From a marine gamma proteobacterium HTCC2148 (lineage in GTDB: Bacteria; Pseudomonadota; Gammaproteobacteria; Pseudomonadales; Halieaceae), in NCBI GenBank assembly GCA_000156295.1, contig DS999227.1, forward strand, positions 158,361 through 222,360: a DNA stretch of 64,000 nucleotides, given 5' to 3'. This document shows positions 47,874-57,231 of the stretch, piece by piece (the stretch's first letter is position 1; each line of letters starts with the position of its first letter). Under the pieces are notes generated by a model. It had not been told where the DNA came from. It ran no database searches and saw only the letters and a list, made by a program, of their open reading frames with translations. The translations under genes and the position numbers were made by a program.

Positions 47874-48770
47874 TCAGCGCGGTTTGCGCCCAGAACGGGC
47901 GGAGGAACCGCCCGGCCCTTTTCGCTTGGAAAACTGACGCTCCATCTTTTCGCGTTCCTTGATGGTTCCGCGCTTCATGTCCTTAAGCGGTAGATCGGCC
48001 ATTCGATACAAAGACTTGATCTCTTTGCCTGCAAGTTCAACCCATTGCCCCTGTTTCACTTTGGAAGGGATAAAGACTTCGCCATAGCGGACCCGTTTGA
48101 GACGGGAAACGGTTAAGCCTTGTGATTCCCACAGCCGACGCACCTCTCGGTTTCGGCCTTCCATGATAACCACGTAGAACCAGTGATTAATGCCATCGCC
48201 ACCACCGTCCTGAATATCGCTAAAACGGGCAACGCCGTCTTCCAGCATCACCCCATCCAACAGGCGCTGCAGCATATCCTCCTTCCACTCACCCATGACC
48301 CTCACCATATATTCACGTTCTATATTGGAGGAGGGATGCATCAGTTTGTTGGCCAGGTCACCGTCGGTGGTAAACAGCAACAGGCCCGAGGTGTTGTAGT
48401 CTAGTCGGCCGATGGAAATCCAGCGACCGGACTTCAGCTTGGGCAAGCGTTCAAACACTGTGCGGCGTCCCTGTGGATCCTTGCGGGAGCACACCTCACC
48501 GGTGGGCTTATGATACAGAATACATCGAGTTTCCTGTGCGGGAGTCGTATTGACCGGACGCCCATCCACACTGATGCGTTCCCGGTGGGTAACTCGATCA
48601 CCCAGGGTCGCAGGTTTGCCGTCAATACTGACTCGCCCTTGCTCGATCCAACGCTCCATCTCTCGACGTGAACCAAGGCCCGTGCGGGCGAGCACCTTTT
48701 GTAGCTTCTCTCCGGGGAGTGATTTCGCCGGGGCGTCCTCGGTAGTCCCGGGCTGGGGTTTATCTGCCAT
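47874..48770 (-). CDS. rluB: 23S rRNA pseudouridine(2605) synthase
   Basis: A 298-aa enzyme. An S4 RNA-binding domain (about 22-68: [31 protein letters not shown]) precedes the RsuA/RluB-type catalytic domain with [28 protein letters not shown], where Asp in GRLDYNTSG is the nucleophile. The C-terminus is a basic, Gly/Ser/Arg-rich tail ([17 protein letters not shown]), common in RluB. It is 12 bp after scpB in the conserved scpA-scpB-rluB order. Confidence 0.95.
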   Translation of the reverse strand: MADKPQPGTTEDAPAKSLPGEKLQKVLARTGLGSRREMERWIEQGRVSIDGKPATLGDRVTHRERISVDGRPVNTTPAQETRCILYHKPTGEVCSRKDPQGRRTVFERLPKLKSGRWISIGRLDYNTSGLLLFTTDGDLANKLMHPSSNIEREYMVRVMGEWKEDMLQRLLDGVMLEDGVARFSDIQDGGGDGINHWFYVVIMEGRNREVRRLWESQGLTVSRLKRVRYGEVFIPSKVKQGQWVELAGKEIKSLYRMADLPLKDMKRGTIKEREKMERQFSKRKGPGGSSARSGRKPR

Positions 48771-48782
48771 GATGATTTATGC

Positions 48783-49742
48783 TCAGGCCTGGCTGTCGGG
48801 CTTCACAGCCTCGACTGCATCACTGTTTAAATCGGCAAGAGTGCTCTGGGGCTCACTTGCTGTCGCAGCTTCACTTTCCTCATGTGGCGCGTCCAATCCG
48901 TCAAGCGCATCGGCAAGGTCCTCAATGCTGTGGGGCTCGACTTCTTCAGTGTCCGCATCGCCTACTTGAGTGCCTGACTGGTCGGCTGCGACCGCGGGCT
49001 CAGTTTCCACTTCTTCTTCTGGTTCACTAACTTGCGCTTCAGCGTCAATGTCTGCTGCCAACCCGGCATCTTCGTCGGCTGCTGCGTCAACTCCGCTTTC
49101 GGGCACATGATCGGTACCGCCAACCACGGTGAGACCCGGTGCTTCGTCACTCTCACCATCGGTCTCTGCGGAGTCTGGCATGGGATCAGTGAAACCCAAC
49201 TCAGCATTGAGCGTATCCAGATCGCGAATTTCCGCCAGCGCAGGCAGCTGATCAAGGTTCTTCAAATTAAAATAATCAAGAAACTGTCGGGTGGTTGCAT
49301 ACATCGCGGGTCGCCCGGGAACATCCCGATGACCAACGACCCGAATCCATTCCCGTTCGTGCAGCGTCTTAATAATATTGGAGCTCACCGCCACGCCACG
49401 AATTTCCTCGATCTCGCCACGGGTGATGGGCTGACGGTAGGCTATCAAGGCAAGTGTTTCCAGCATGGCGCGGGAGTACTTGGCCGGGCGCTCCTGCCAC
49501 AGCCGCGCAACCCACGGACTCAGAGACTGGCGTACCTGAAAGCGGAACCCGCTAGCGACCTCTATCAGCTCAAATCCACGGTTATCGCAGCGCTCTGCGA
49601 CTTCTTTCAGGGTCTCTCGAATGAGCGCATTTTCAGGCCGCTCCTGCTCTTCAAACAGCTCCGCCAGCTGCGCTACCGTCATGGGCTTTCCCGCCGCCAA
49701 CAGCGCGCCTTCAATGATCTGTACCAGTCCTGTTTCAGACAT
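48783..49742 (-). CDS. scpB: SMC-associated condensin subunit ScpB, with acidic tail
   Basis: A 319-aa kleisin-associated protein. The two winged-helix domains fill residues 1-175 (IIEGALLAAGKPMTVAQLAELF, LETLALIAYRQPITRGEIEEIRG). The remaining 130 or so residues are a disordered, Asp/Glu/Ala-rich tail absent from compact ScpB proteins. ATG at 49742 (MSETGLVQ) follows the scpA stop by one base; a start 18 codons earlier would lie inside scpA. With ScpA and SMC it acts in chromosome organisation; no smc gene lies nearby. Confidence 0.93.
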   Translation of the reverse strand: MSETGLVQIIEGALLAAGKPMTVAQLAELFEEQERPENALIRETLKEVAERCDNRGFELIEVASGFRFQVRQSLSPWVARLWQERPAKYSRAMLETLALIAYRQPITRGEIEEIRGVAVSSNIIKTLHEREWIRVVGHRDVPGRPAMYATTRQFLDYFNLKNLDQLPALAEIRDLDTLNAELGFTDPMPDSAETDGESDEAPGLTVVGGTDHVPESGVDAAADEDAGLAADIDAEAQVSEPEEEVETEPAVAADQSGTQVGDADTEEVEPHSIEDLADALDGLDAPHEESEAATASEPQSTLADLNSDAVEAVKPDSQA

Positions 49743-49743
49743 C

Positions 49744-50661
49744 TTATTCCGACCTTGCCTTAATATGGATAGGACCGAAGGAATCGGTCTGCACAATTTC
49801 CACCAGCGCTTCTTTCATCAATTCCATCACCGCCAGAAAAGTCACCACAACCCCTAAACGTCCCTCTTCCGCTGAGAACAGGGCCACGAAGGGAACGAAC
49901 TGTTTGCCGGCCAGACTTTCCAGCACATCCGACATACGCTCTCGAGTGGATAGAGCTTCCCGTTGAATATGATGGCTCTCAAACATATCTGCACGGCGCA
50001 ATACCTCTCCCAGCGCGACTAGCAACTCGCGCATGTCTACATCCGGGTCCGGCCTGGCCCGGTTGATATCCGGTGGATTGGCACTTCCCACCCAGGTATC
50101 CCGCTCTATGCGCGGTATATCTTCGATATCCTCAGCCGCCTTCTTGAAGCGCTCATATTCCTGCAAACGCCGAATCAACAACGCTCTCGGGTCTTCTTCA
50201 TCCTCCTCCAGTTCCGAGGAGCGCGGCAGCAGCATCCGCGATTTAATCTCCGCCAGCATTGCCGCCATCAGCAAATATTCTGCCGCCAACTCGAACTGCA
50301 TCGCGTCCATTAAATCAACGTAATGCATGTACTGTTCGGTGATCTTGGAGACGTCTATCTCAAGGATGTCCAGGTTCTGGCGCTTGATCAGGTACAACAA
50401 AAGGTCCAGAGGGCCCTCAAAAGCCTCAAGGAATACCTCAAGTGCTTGCGGCGGGATGTAAAGGTCCTTAGGCAACTCAGTCACTGCCTGCCCCATCACT
50501 ACGGCAAAGGGCATTTCACCTTGCTGCGGGTGGGCTTCGTTAGTCGTCATAGCGGGCTTGGCTGGCGCGTCAGGCTGATCGTTGTTCGCCGTGGAAGCTG
50601 CTTCGGAAGTTGCTTCCTGAGGGCCGCCCTGCGCTTCGGATTTGGGTTCGTTGACTGACAC
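49744..50661 (-). CDS. scpA: Condensin kleisin subunit ScpA
   Basis: A 305-aa kleisin. The SMC-head-binding N-domain starts near residue 78 (LEAFEGPLDLLLYLIKRQNLDILEIDVSKITEQYMHY), and the C-terminal winged helix contains LGVVVTFLAVMELMKEALVEI. Before it stands an unstructured, Ala/Glu/Pro-rich stretch of 70 or so residues. It joins ScpB and the SMC dimer. First of scpA-scpB-rluB. Confidence 0.94.
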   Translation of the reverse strand: MSVNEPKSEAQGGPQEATSEAASTANNDQPDAPAKPAMTTNEAHPQQGEMPFAVVMGQAVTELPKDLYIPPQALEVFLEAFEGPLDLLLYLIKRQNLDILEIDVSKITEQYMHYVDLMDAMQFELAAEYLLMAAMLAEIKSRMLLPRSSELEEDEEDPRALLIRRLQEYERFKKAAEDIEDIPRIERDTWVGSANPPDINRARPDPDVDMRELLVALGEVLRRADMFESHHIQREALSTRERMSDVLESLAGKQFVPFVALFSAEEGRLGVVVTFLAVMELMKEALVEIVQTDSFGPIHIKARSE

Positions 50662-50699
50662 TGGCCTACCTGTAGTTATCTAAACAACAGTATACCTGA

Positions 50700-51323
50700 T
50701 CAATCCTCAAATGGGGCAATATCTCCCTTGCCAGCGCGCAAAACCAGCGGGGTTTCGTCTACCAGATCAACCACCGTGGTGGCCTCCATCCCGCAATAAC
50801 CTCCATCTATCACCAGATCGACATCGTGCTGCAAGGTCTCGCGTATATCATAGGGATCTATAAGCGGATATTCATCGCCGGGCATGATCAGCGTAACGCT
50901 CATCATGGGCTCGCCAAGGTCTGTCAGCAGGGCTTGGGTAATATTGTTGTCCGGCACTCGCAGGCCTACCGTTTTGCGCTTGGCGTGCATCAGCCTTCGC
51001 GGGACCTCAGACGTGGCCTTGAGAATAAAAGTGTAGGGACCGGGCGTACAGGCCTTGAGCATTCGATAATCCGCGTTATCCACCCGGGAATAGGTTGCGA
51101 TCTCAGACAAGTCACGGCAGACCAGGGTGAAGTTGTGCCGGTCCGCGAGCTTCCGAATGCGACGAATCCGATCCAGTGCATTTTTATCGCCAATGTGGCA
51201 GCCAATCGCATAGGCGGAGTCGGTTGGATACACCACCACGCCACCGGCTCGAATAATATCCACTGCCTGCCTCACCAGGCGCGCCTGGGGGTTATCAGGG
51301 TGAATCTGAAAGAATTGGCTCAC
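50700..51323 (-). CDS. YciO-type threonylcarbamoyl-AMP synthase-like protein
   Basis: A 207-aa YrdC/Sua5-domain protein. GGVVVYPTDSAYAIGCHI, KLADRHNFTLVCRDLSEIATY, PGPYTFILKATSEVPRRL and KRKTVGLRVPDN mark the family. It is closer to YciO than to TsaC, so a housekeeping role in tRNA t6A is not assured. It overlaps the PHP gene by 4 bp (ATGA). Confidence 0.88.
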   Translation of the reverse strand: MSQFFQIHPDNPQARLVRQAVDIIRAGGVVVYPTDSAYAIGCHIGDKNALDRIRRIRKLADRHNFTLVCRDLSEIATYSRVDNADYRMLKACTPGPYTFILKATSEVPRRLMHAKRKTVGLRVPDNNITQALLTDLGEPMMSVTLIMPGDEYPLIDPYDIRETLQHDVDLVIDGGYCGMEATTVVDLVDETPLVLRAGKGDIAPFED

Positions 51324-52174
51324 TGCTCAGCCTCACCGTTCATGCGCTGCCAGCGCTGCCATACCCCAAGCGGGGATTGAAGACGGCTCAATTCTATACC
51401 CAGGGCGGGACTGTAGGGGCCGTCACGATGGAAATCACTGCCAGCAGAAACCTCCAGTTGAAATTCATTTGCCAGCCGCTGCAACTGGCCAATCTGATCC
51501 GGGGTCTGGCGACCGCTGAGGACTTCAATCGCCTGACCACCAGCCTCTCGGAAGTCAATCACCAACCTACGCAGTTTCATTCGGGTGAATCTGTATTTCA
51601 GAGGGTGGGCAATCACTGCGGCACCCCCGGCCTGCACAATCCATTGTACGACGTCGGCAAGCTCCGGCCAGAAAGCCTTTACATCGCCAGTTTTTCCCTG
51701 CCCAAGATATTTATCAAAGGCCTCACTATGATCCTTCACGTGCCCCTGGCCCACCATCCAGCTGGCAAAATGAGGGCGACCCAACTGGCTCTCGCCGGCC
51801 TCAGCCAATGCGCCGGCCAACGCTCCTGGGAATCCTTTGGCCTCCAGCCGCTGGGCAATCTTGATGCCCCGCTCCTGACGGGCTTGACCCAGCATGGCCA
51901 GGCCTTCACGCATCGCCGGGTGCTCGCAATCCATGCCCAGTCCAACCACGTGGATGGTGGTTCCCGACCAACGGCAGGAATACTCGACCCCCGGCACCAG
52001 ACCCACATTGGGGTATTGGGCACCTAGCGCCGCAGCCGCGAGATAACCAGCCATCGTATCGTGGTCAGTAATCGCAAGTAGCTCGATTCCGGCCTCGGCA
52101 GCACGCCCCAGCATCTCTGCTGGAGTAAGAGCGCCATCGGAAGCGGTTGTATGGGTGTGGAAGTCAATCAACAC
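51320..52174 (-). CDS. PHP-domain phosphoesterase (YciV / RNase AM type)
   Basis: A 284-aa metal-dependent phosphoesterase. The PHP motifs are DFHTHTTASDGALTP, ITDHDTMAGY, PGVEYSC, AHPLKYRFT and SAGSDFHRDG. The E. coli relative trims 5' ends of RNA and acts on 3',5'-bisphosphonucleotides. It heads the minus-strand run to rluB and is divergent from yciB. Confidence 0.9.
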   Translation of the reverse strand: MLIDFHTHTTASDGALTPAEMLGRAAEAGIELLAITDHDTMAGYLAAAALGAQYPNVGLVPGVEYSCRWSGTTIHVVGLGMDCEHPAMREGLAMLGQARQERGIKIAQRLEAKGFPGALAGALAEAGESQLGRPHFASWMVGQGHVKDHSEAFDKYLGQGKTGDVKAFWPELADVVQWIVQAGGAAVIAHPLKYRFTRMKLRRLVIDFREAGGQAIEVLSGRQTPDQIGQLQRLANEFQLEVSAGSDFHRDGPYSPALGIELSRLQSPLGVWQRWQRMNGEAEQ

Positions 52175-52275
52175 AATCTTTACACTTGGTCACCTGGTCG
52201 TCAGCTACACTGATCGACCGAAAACATTAGCCCGGGAATTATTCCCATAATAACAGCCAAGGTACCCGCCGCACC

Positions 52276-52854
52276 ATGAAGCAATTGGCAGAATTCATAC
52301 CCATCGCCCTGTTCTTTATCGCCTATCAACTCAACGGTGAAACTATTTCTGCTGGACAGTGGAGTTTTACCTTTGATGGCATTTTTACTGCCACCGCCGT
52401 ACTGATGGCGGCCACGCTGCTGCAAGTAGTGCTGACTTATGCTCTCACCCGAGAGTTCGAAAAGCGCGCCATGTGGATGTTACTGGCGGTGCTTATTTTT
52501 GGCGGGGCTACACTGCTGCTGCGCAATCAAATGTTCATTCAGTGGAAGCCCACCATTTTCAATTGGGTGTTGGCTATCGCCTTTGGCGTATCGCAATTCG
52601 TTGGCGAGAAAAACCTGATGGAGCGCACCCTGGGTAGCCAGGTTCGCCTGCCGAAACCCATTTGGACCAAACTTAACTTACTGTGGGTCAGTAATTTTGC
52701 CATTGTCGGCGCGCTGAATCTTGTGGTCGCCTACAGATTCTCGGAAGCCACCTGGGTGAGTTACAAGCTGTATTCCGCTCTTGGCTTTACCCTGCTATTG
52801 ACCATACTGACGGCGATCCTGATCAGCCCTCACCTGAAAGAAGAGCCCTCCTGA
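52276..52854 (+). CDS. yciB: Inner membrane septation protein A
   Basis: A 192-aa protein with five or so transmembrane helices. FIPIALFFIAYQ near the start, the KPTIFNWVLAIAFG segment, and KPIWTKLNLLWVSNFAIVGALNLVVAY are family marks. YciB (IspA/IspZ) is implicated in envelope and division functions in several bacteria; its mechanism is unclear. Start ATG at 52276. Confidence 0.95.
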   Translation: MKQLAEFIPIALFFIAYQLNGETISAGQWSFTFDGIFTATAVLMAATLLQVVLTYALTREFEKRAMWMLLAVLIFGGATLLLRNQMFIQWKPTIFNWVLAIAFGVSQFVGEKNLMERTLGSQVRLPKPIWTKLNLLWVSNFAIVGALNLVVAYRFSEATWVSYKLYSALGFTLLLTILTAILISPHLKEEPS

Positions 52855-52976
52855 CATCGACTGCCTCAGACTGACACAGATCAACTGTGCACACAGCAGT
52901 ATTGGCTCTTACAAATAACACCATATCAGCGGTACACTAGCGCCGCTTTTCTACAACGCTATCGAGGAATTCAGTT

Positions 52977-53645
52977 TTGTTGCGTTACCTTTCTGTTATT
53001 GCCTTTGTTTTCGCCGCCCTGCCCGCTCAGGCGCAGGCTGTAAAATACGTGAGCGACGAGGTTTTTGTTGTCCTGCACAAGGGTCCCGGCGCAGAGTATC
53101 GCTGGGTTGCCAAGCTGACGCCGGGCACTCGCCTGCGTATGGCAGGCACCGCCGAAGATGGTGAATGGGCTGAAGTCACCACTGATCGCGGCACTACCGG
53201 CTGGGTGAGCACCGAATTTCTCAGTAGTGACACTCCCGCTCAGGTCAGGTTGCCTGCAGCTGAAGCCCGTGCCGCAAAACTGAGCACCGAAAACGCCGAG
53301 CTCAACAATCAGGTGGCGGCATTGGAAGCCGAAAAACTTGAGCTGCTCAACAAAATTAATTCCTCTGACTCGGAGCTGGGTGACGTTTCCCAGGAACTGT
53401 CTAATTTACAGCAGGTTTCCGGCAAAGCCATGCAGTTGGATACCGACAATCGCCGACTGATCGAAGAGACAGAAAACCTGCGCGCAGGGGTCGACATGTT
53501 GGAAGCGGAAAATTTGCGCCTACAGGATAATTTGAAGAGCGAAGACTTTATTAACGGTGCCCTGGCTGTACTGATGGGCGTGTTTATCACTCTGGTAGTA
53601 CCGCGCTTGTGGCCCAAGCGCCGCAAGAGCTCAAGCTGGGCATAG
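52977..53645 (+). CDS. SH3-domain envelope protein with C-terminal anchor (YgiM/TIGR04211 type)
   Basis: A 222-aa protein. Signal peptide 1-21 (cleaving near AQAQA), a bacterial SH3 domain (about 22-87: YVSDEVFVVLHKGPGAEYRWVAKLTPGT), a coiled coil (about 95-190) and one C-terminal transmembrane helix (about 190-212) followed by KRRKSS. The start is TTG at 52977 or the next codon, also TTG; GAGG lies upstream. Role unknown; SH3 domains of this kind often touch peptidoglycan. Confidence 0.88.
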   Translation: MLRYLSVIAFVFAALPAQAQAVKYVSDEVFVVLHKGPGAEYRWVAKLTPGTRLRMAGTAEDGEWAEVTTDRGTTGWVSTEFLSSDTPAQVRLPAAEARAAKLSTENAELNNQVAALEAEKLELLNKINSSDSELGDVSQELSNLQQVSGKAMQLDTDNRRLIEETENLRAGVDMLEAENLRLQDNLKSEDFINGALAVLMGVFITLVVPRLWPKRRKSSSWA

Positions 53646-53655
53646 GAGATTGATC

Positions 53656-54228
53656 ATGTTGCGTACTTTATTCATTGTTATTGCGCTGGTGACAGCCCCC
53701 CTGGTTGTAGCAGAAGAAACTCACCTGCCAAACCCCATTGTCAGCGTGAAAACCACTGAGGGTACATTCACCCTGCGTCTATTCAGGGACAAAGCGCCCG
53801 TCACGGTAGAAAACTTCATGACTTATGTGGATGACGGTTACTACGACGGCACTATTTTTCACCGGGTCATTCCTGACTTTATGGTTCAGGGTGGAGGATT
53901 CCTGGCCGATATGAGCGAGAAAGAAACCCGCGACCCCATCGCCAGTGAATCCAGGAATCGGCTGCATAATACCCGGGGCACCGTGGCAATGGCGCGCACT
54001 AACGACCCCGACTCAGCCACCTCCCAGTTTTTCGTCAACGTGCGCAACAACCTGCGCCTGGATTGGACGCCCAGCAACCCGGGTTACACCGTATTTGGCG
54101 AGGTCATCTCTGGCATGAGCGTGGTGGACTATATCGTGACTGCCCCCACAGGTCCTGCAGGGGGCCACCAGAATGTGCCCGTTGAAGCTATTAGCATTGT
54201 CGAGGTGACTCGTAAGTCCGCGCTATGA
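53656..54228 (+). CDS. Periplasmic cyclophilin-type peptidyl-prolyl isomerase
   Basis: A 190-aa foldase with a signal peptide (MLRTLFIVIALVTAPLVVA). The cyclophilin core has FHRVIPDFMVQGGGF, SQFFVNVRNN and YTVFGEVISGM. Trp near GTVAMART...TPSNPGYTVFG is not at the cyclosporin-sensitive position, as usual for bacterial enzymes. AGGAGA lies six bases before the ATG. It overlaps pdxJ by 4 bp. Confidence 0.93.
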   Translation: MLRTLFIVIALVTAPLVVAEETHLPNPIVSVKTTEGTFTLRLFRDKAPVTVENFMTYVDDGYYDGTIFHRVIPDFMVQGGGFLADMSEKETRDPIASESRNRLHNTRGTVAMARTNDPDSATSQFFVNVRNNLRLDWTPSNPGYTVFGEVISGMSVVDYIVTAPTGPAGGHQNVPVEAISIVEVTRKSAL

Positions 54229-54986
54229 TCGCCCTGTCCGTCAATCTCAACAAGGTCGCGCTGATACGTAATTCACGGGACACCACTAATCCCAGCGTGC
54301 CGGGGCACGCACAAATGTGTATCGACGCGGGCGCAGACGGCATCACTGTCCACCCTCGCCCAGACCAGCGCCACATCCGCACGCAGGATTGCTTCGATCT
54401 GGCCGGTATGCTGACTGTTGAATTCAACATTGAAGGTAATCCCATGACCGGGCCGCGCAAAAGTGATCGCTCTGGTGTGGGCGACTATCCCGGCTTCATG
54501 GCGTTGGTAAAAGAGATCCGTCCCGCCCAGTGCACACTGGTACCAGATACCGATGGCCAATTGACCTCTGATCACGGCTTCGACCTGAAAAAAGATGGCG
54601 ATACAGTGGCCCCGCTAATTGAACAGCTGCAGTCGCTGGGCATTCGTACCAGCTTGTTTATGGACCCTGACCCTGAGCAGATTCGCCTCGCAGCGCAGAC
54701 CGGCACTGATCGCATTGAGCTGTATACCGAAACTTATGCGGACGCCTTTAAAAGCGGAAAAGAGCTGGAAGAGACGCTGCATTTGTTCGTGACAGCCGCC
54801 GAAGTTGCGGCTGAAGAAGGCCTGGGCGTTAATGCAGGTCATGATCTGGACCTGAAAAATTTGCCCCGCTTCGCTAAAATCCCGGGCCTTTTGGAAGTTT
54901 CAATTGGCCACGCCTTAACAGTAGATGCCATCCGTATGGGCCTGGCACCGACTGTGGCTGCCTATCAACAAGCCTTGGGGAAATAA
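54225..54986 (+). CDS. pdxJ: Pyridoxine 5'-phosphate synthase
   Basis: A 253-aa TIM barrel that joins 1-deoxyxylulose 5-phosphate and 3-amino-acetone phosphate. SVNLNKVALIRNSR, GITVHPRPDQRHI, EFNIEGNP, TLVPDTDGQLTSDHG, and NAGHDLDLKNL are recognisable. No recO or acpS beside it, unlike in enterobacteria. ATGA overlap with the isomerase gene. Confidence 0.96.
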   Translation: MIALSVNLNKVALIRNSRDTTNPSVPGHAQMCIDAGADGITVHPRPDQRHIRTQDCFDLAGMLTVEFNIEGNPMTGPRKSDRSGVGDYPGFMALVKEIRPAQCTLVPDTDGQLTSDHGFDLKKDGDTVAPLIEQLQSLGIRTSLFMDPDPEQIRLAAQTGTDRIELYTETYADAFKSGKELEETLHLFVTAAEVAAEEGLGVNAGHDLDLKNLPRFAKIPGLLEVSIGHALTVDAIRMGLAPTVAAYQQALGK

Positions 54987-54987
54987 A

Positions 54988-55521
54988 CTGGACGCCCGAC
55001 TACAGGCACTTATCGACAAGCAAGAGATCACCGATCTCGTCTATGCTTATTGCAATGCATCTGACCGTCATGACCATCAAAAGCTGAGAGCCCTTTACCA
55101 CCCGGATGCCACCGACGATCACGGTGGTTTTTTCAAGGGACTGGCCAGCGATTTCATCGACAAATTGCCTGAAATACAGGCTCCAATGGAAATTCTTCAC
55201 CACAACGTCACCAACCTCAATATCGTCCTTGACGGAGATTACGCTGAAGGGGAGATATACGTTCTGGCTTTCCACCGAATAAGTACTGACTCAGAGCCCA
55301 TCGACTTATTAATCGGTGGCCGCTATTTCGATCGCTACGAAAAGCGAGATGGCGTATGGAAATTCAGTGCCAAAGCCGTGGTAGCCGACTGGGCCACCGT
55401 TAACTCTCCATCGACGGTGCAGTTGGATCACCCGCTGCTGGCAGGCTCGCACATCGGCAAACCCGGCCCAGCAGATCCGTCCTATTCATTTTTCAAATTA
55501 ATCAACTGGGGAGAGCGCTAG
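54988..55521 (+). CDS. NTF2/SnoaL-like protein, probable CTG start
   Basis: A protein of about 178 aa in the SnoaL-like/NTF2 fold: LQALIDKQEITDLVYAYCNASDRHDHQKLRALYHPDA, then HHNVTNLNIVLDGDYAEGEIYVLAFH and GRYFDRYEKRDGVWKFSAKAVVADW. Members are isomerases, dehydratases or binding proteins; function unknown here. The natural start residue falls on CTG at 54988, one base after the pdxJ stop and six bases after GGGGA. The only ATG upstream (54925) would place 21 residues inside pdxJ. The stop codon shares a CTAG with the convergent thioesterase. Confidence 0.75.
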   Translation: MDARLQALIDKQEITDLVYAYCNASDRHDHQKLRALYHPDATDDHGGFFKGLASDFIDKLPEIQAPMEILHHNVTNLNIVLDGDYAEGEIYVLAFHRISTDSEPIDLLIGGRYFDRYEKRDGVWKFSAKAVVADWATVNSPSTVQLDHPLLAGSHIGKPGPADPSYSFFKLINWGER

Positions 55522-55919
55522 GCCTCGGGAAGCAATCCCTGGATTTTACGTCGTAGCTCATCCGAAACCGGCTGTTTCTTGCGGCTGTTAGGGTCGATAT
55601 TAACCAGCACCGCCCGCCCGCGAACACACTCCCTGCCCTCTTGGGTCATCACACAATCCATGATCAGTGAAGTGTTGCCGACCGTGACTTTATCGAGGAC
55701 TATCGTTACATCACTACCAAAATAGGTTTCGGCCAGGTAGTCGATGTTCACGTTTGCCAGCATCCACTGAACCTGAGAGCTGACGTCGTCCGCCAGCACG
55801 CGAGTGAGCAGCGATGTTCTCGCTGCCTCAAACCAGCCTACGATACTGACATTGCTGATATGCCCCTGGGCATCGGTCTCGTAAAAACGCGGGCTAATGA
55901 CCACCGTTAAGTCCGACAC
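55518..55919 (-). CDS. Acyl-CoA thioesterase, 4HBT/YbgC family
   Basis: A 133-aa hot-dog fold thioesterase. YETDAQGHISNVSIVGWFEAAR carries the family Asp/His pattern; VNIDYLAETYFGSDVTI follows. It lies 3 bp after oadB, so it is transcribed with the decarboxylase operon. Substrate not known. Confidence 0.85.
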   Translation of the reverse strand: MSDLTVVISPRFYETDAQGHISNVSIVGWFEAARTSLLTRVLADDVSSQVQWMLANVNIDYLAETYFGSDVTIVLDKVTVGNTSLIMDCVMTQEGRECVRGRAVLVNIDPNSRKKQPVSDELRRKIQGLLPEA

Positions 55920-55922
55920 TGA

Positions 55923-57227
55923 TTATCCTCCTACCAAACTGATCATTACACCAGCGGCAACCGCAGAACCGATCACCCCGGCAACGTTGGGGCCCATCGC
56001 ATGCATGAGCAGGAAGTTGTGGGGATTTGCTTCCAGGCCAACCTTATTACTAACGCGTGCCGCCATCGGCACAGCCGATACGCCAGCAGAACCGATTAGC
56101 GGATTGATGGGTGTGCTGCCAAAGCGATTCATCAGTTTGGCCATTAAAATGCCGGAGGCAGTACCAATACCGAACGCAATAATACCCAGCCCCAGAATAC
56201 CCAGAGTATTTACATCGAGAAACTTATCAGCAACCAGCTTGGAACCCACAGACAAACCGAGAAAAATAGTGGTGATATTGATTAAGGCGTTCTGTGCGGT
56301 ATCTGACAGGCGATCCACAACGCCACATTCTTTCATCAGGTTACCAAAACAAAACATACCCAGCAGAGGCGCGGCATCGGGCAGCAGGAAGGCGACCATG
56401 ATCAACAGCACCAGCGGAAAAACAATCTTCTCTCGCTGGGAAACAGGGCGTAGCTGCACCATTTCAATTTTGCGTTCATCTTCAGTGGTCAATGCGCGCA
56501 TAATCGGCGGCTGGATCATGGGCACCAGTGCCATGTATGAATACGCTGCCACGGCAATAGCGCCAAGTAATTCCGGGGCCAGCACGCTGGAAACGTAAAT
56601 TGCCGTTGGGCCATCAGCGCCGCCGATAATACCTATAGCGGCGGCGTCGGAGATACTGAAATCCATCCAGCCAATAGAGGTCAGAAACACCGCGCCAATG
56701 ACGGTCGCAAAAATACCGAACTGGGCAGCGGCGCCGAGGAAAAGCGTTTTAGGATTCGCTAATAGTGGTCCGAAATCCGTCATCGCGCCCACTCCCATAA
56801 AAATCACCAATGGAGCGATGCCACTGGCAATGGCTACAGAATAAAAACTGTACAGCATGCCATTGCCGTAGCCAGCGTCCATGGCCAGCTGCTGGATGGC
56901 CAAATGGGTAGCGGAATCGCTGGCAGCATAGGCCGTCAGTAATTCTTTAGCGCTTTGTGTTGCCGCCACTCCAAGCACCCGGGCAAAGTCCAGCATTAGT
57001 GCAGGATCAGCGCCCTGCACGGCATTTTCAACAGCAGAATAAGCCAAGCCGGCACCGGGAATATTAGCCAGGATTCCGCCAAAACCAATAGGGACCAGCA
57101 ACAGGGGCTCGAAGCCTTTGCGGATAGCGAGAAACAGCAGCAGCAAGCCGATAACCAGCATAAATGCCTGTCCGGGTCCTATCTGCGCCAGACCGGAGGA
57201 ATTCCAAAGTTGTAAGAGATTTTCCAT
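55923..57227 (-). CDS. oadB: Oxaloacetate decarboxylase sodium pump, beta subunit
   Basis: A 434-aa polytopic membrane protein, the Na+-translocating subunit. [43 protein letters not shown], the conserved Asp in [13 protein letters not shown] and the C-terminal [18 protein letters not shown] are intact. It uses carboxyl-biotin decarboxylation to export Na+. It lies 4 bp after oadA. Confidence 0.96.
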   Translation of the reverse strand: MENLLQLWNSSGLAQIGPGQAFMLVIGLLLLFLAIRKGFEPLLLVPIGFGGILANIPGAGLAYSAVENAVQGADPALMLDFARVLGVAATQSAKELLTAYAASDSATHLAIQQLAMDAGYGNGMLYSFYSVAIASGIAPLVIFMGVGAMTDFGPLLANPKTLFLGAAAQFGIFATVIGAVFLTSIGWMDFSISDAAAIGIIGGADGPTAIYVSSVLAPELLGAIAVAAYSYMALVPMIQPPIMRALTTEDERKIEMVQLRPVSQREKIVFPLVLLIMVAFLLPDAAPLLGMFCFGNLMKECGVVDRLSDTAQNALINITTIFLGLSVGSKLVADKFLDVNTLGILGLGIIAFGIGTASGILMAKLMNRFGSTPINPLIGSAGVSAVPMAARVSNKVGLEANPHNFLLMHAMGPNVAGVIGSAVAAGVMISLVGG

Positions 57228-57231
57228 GCGC

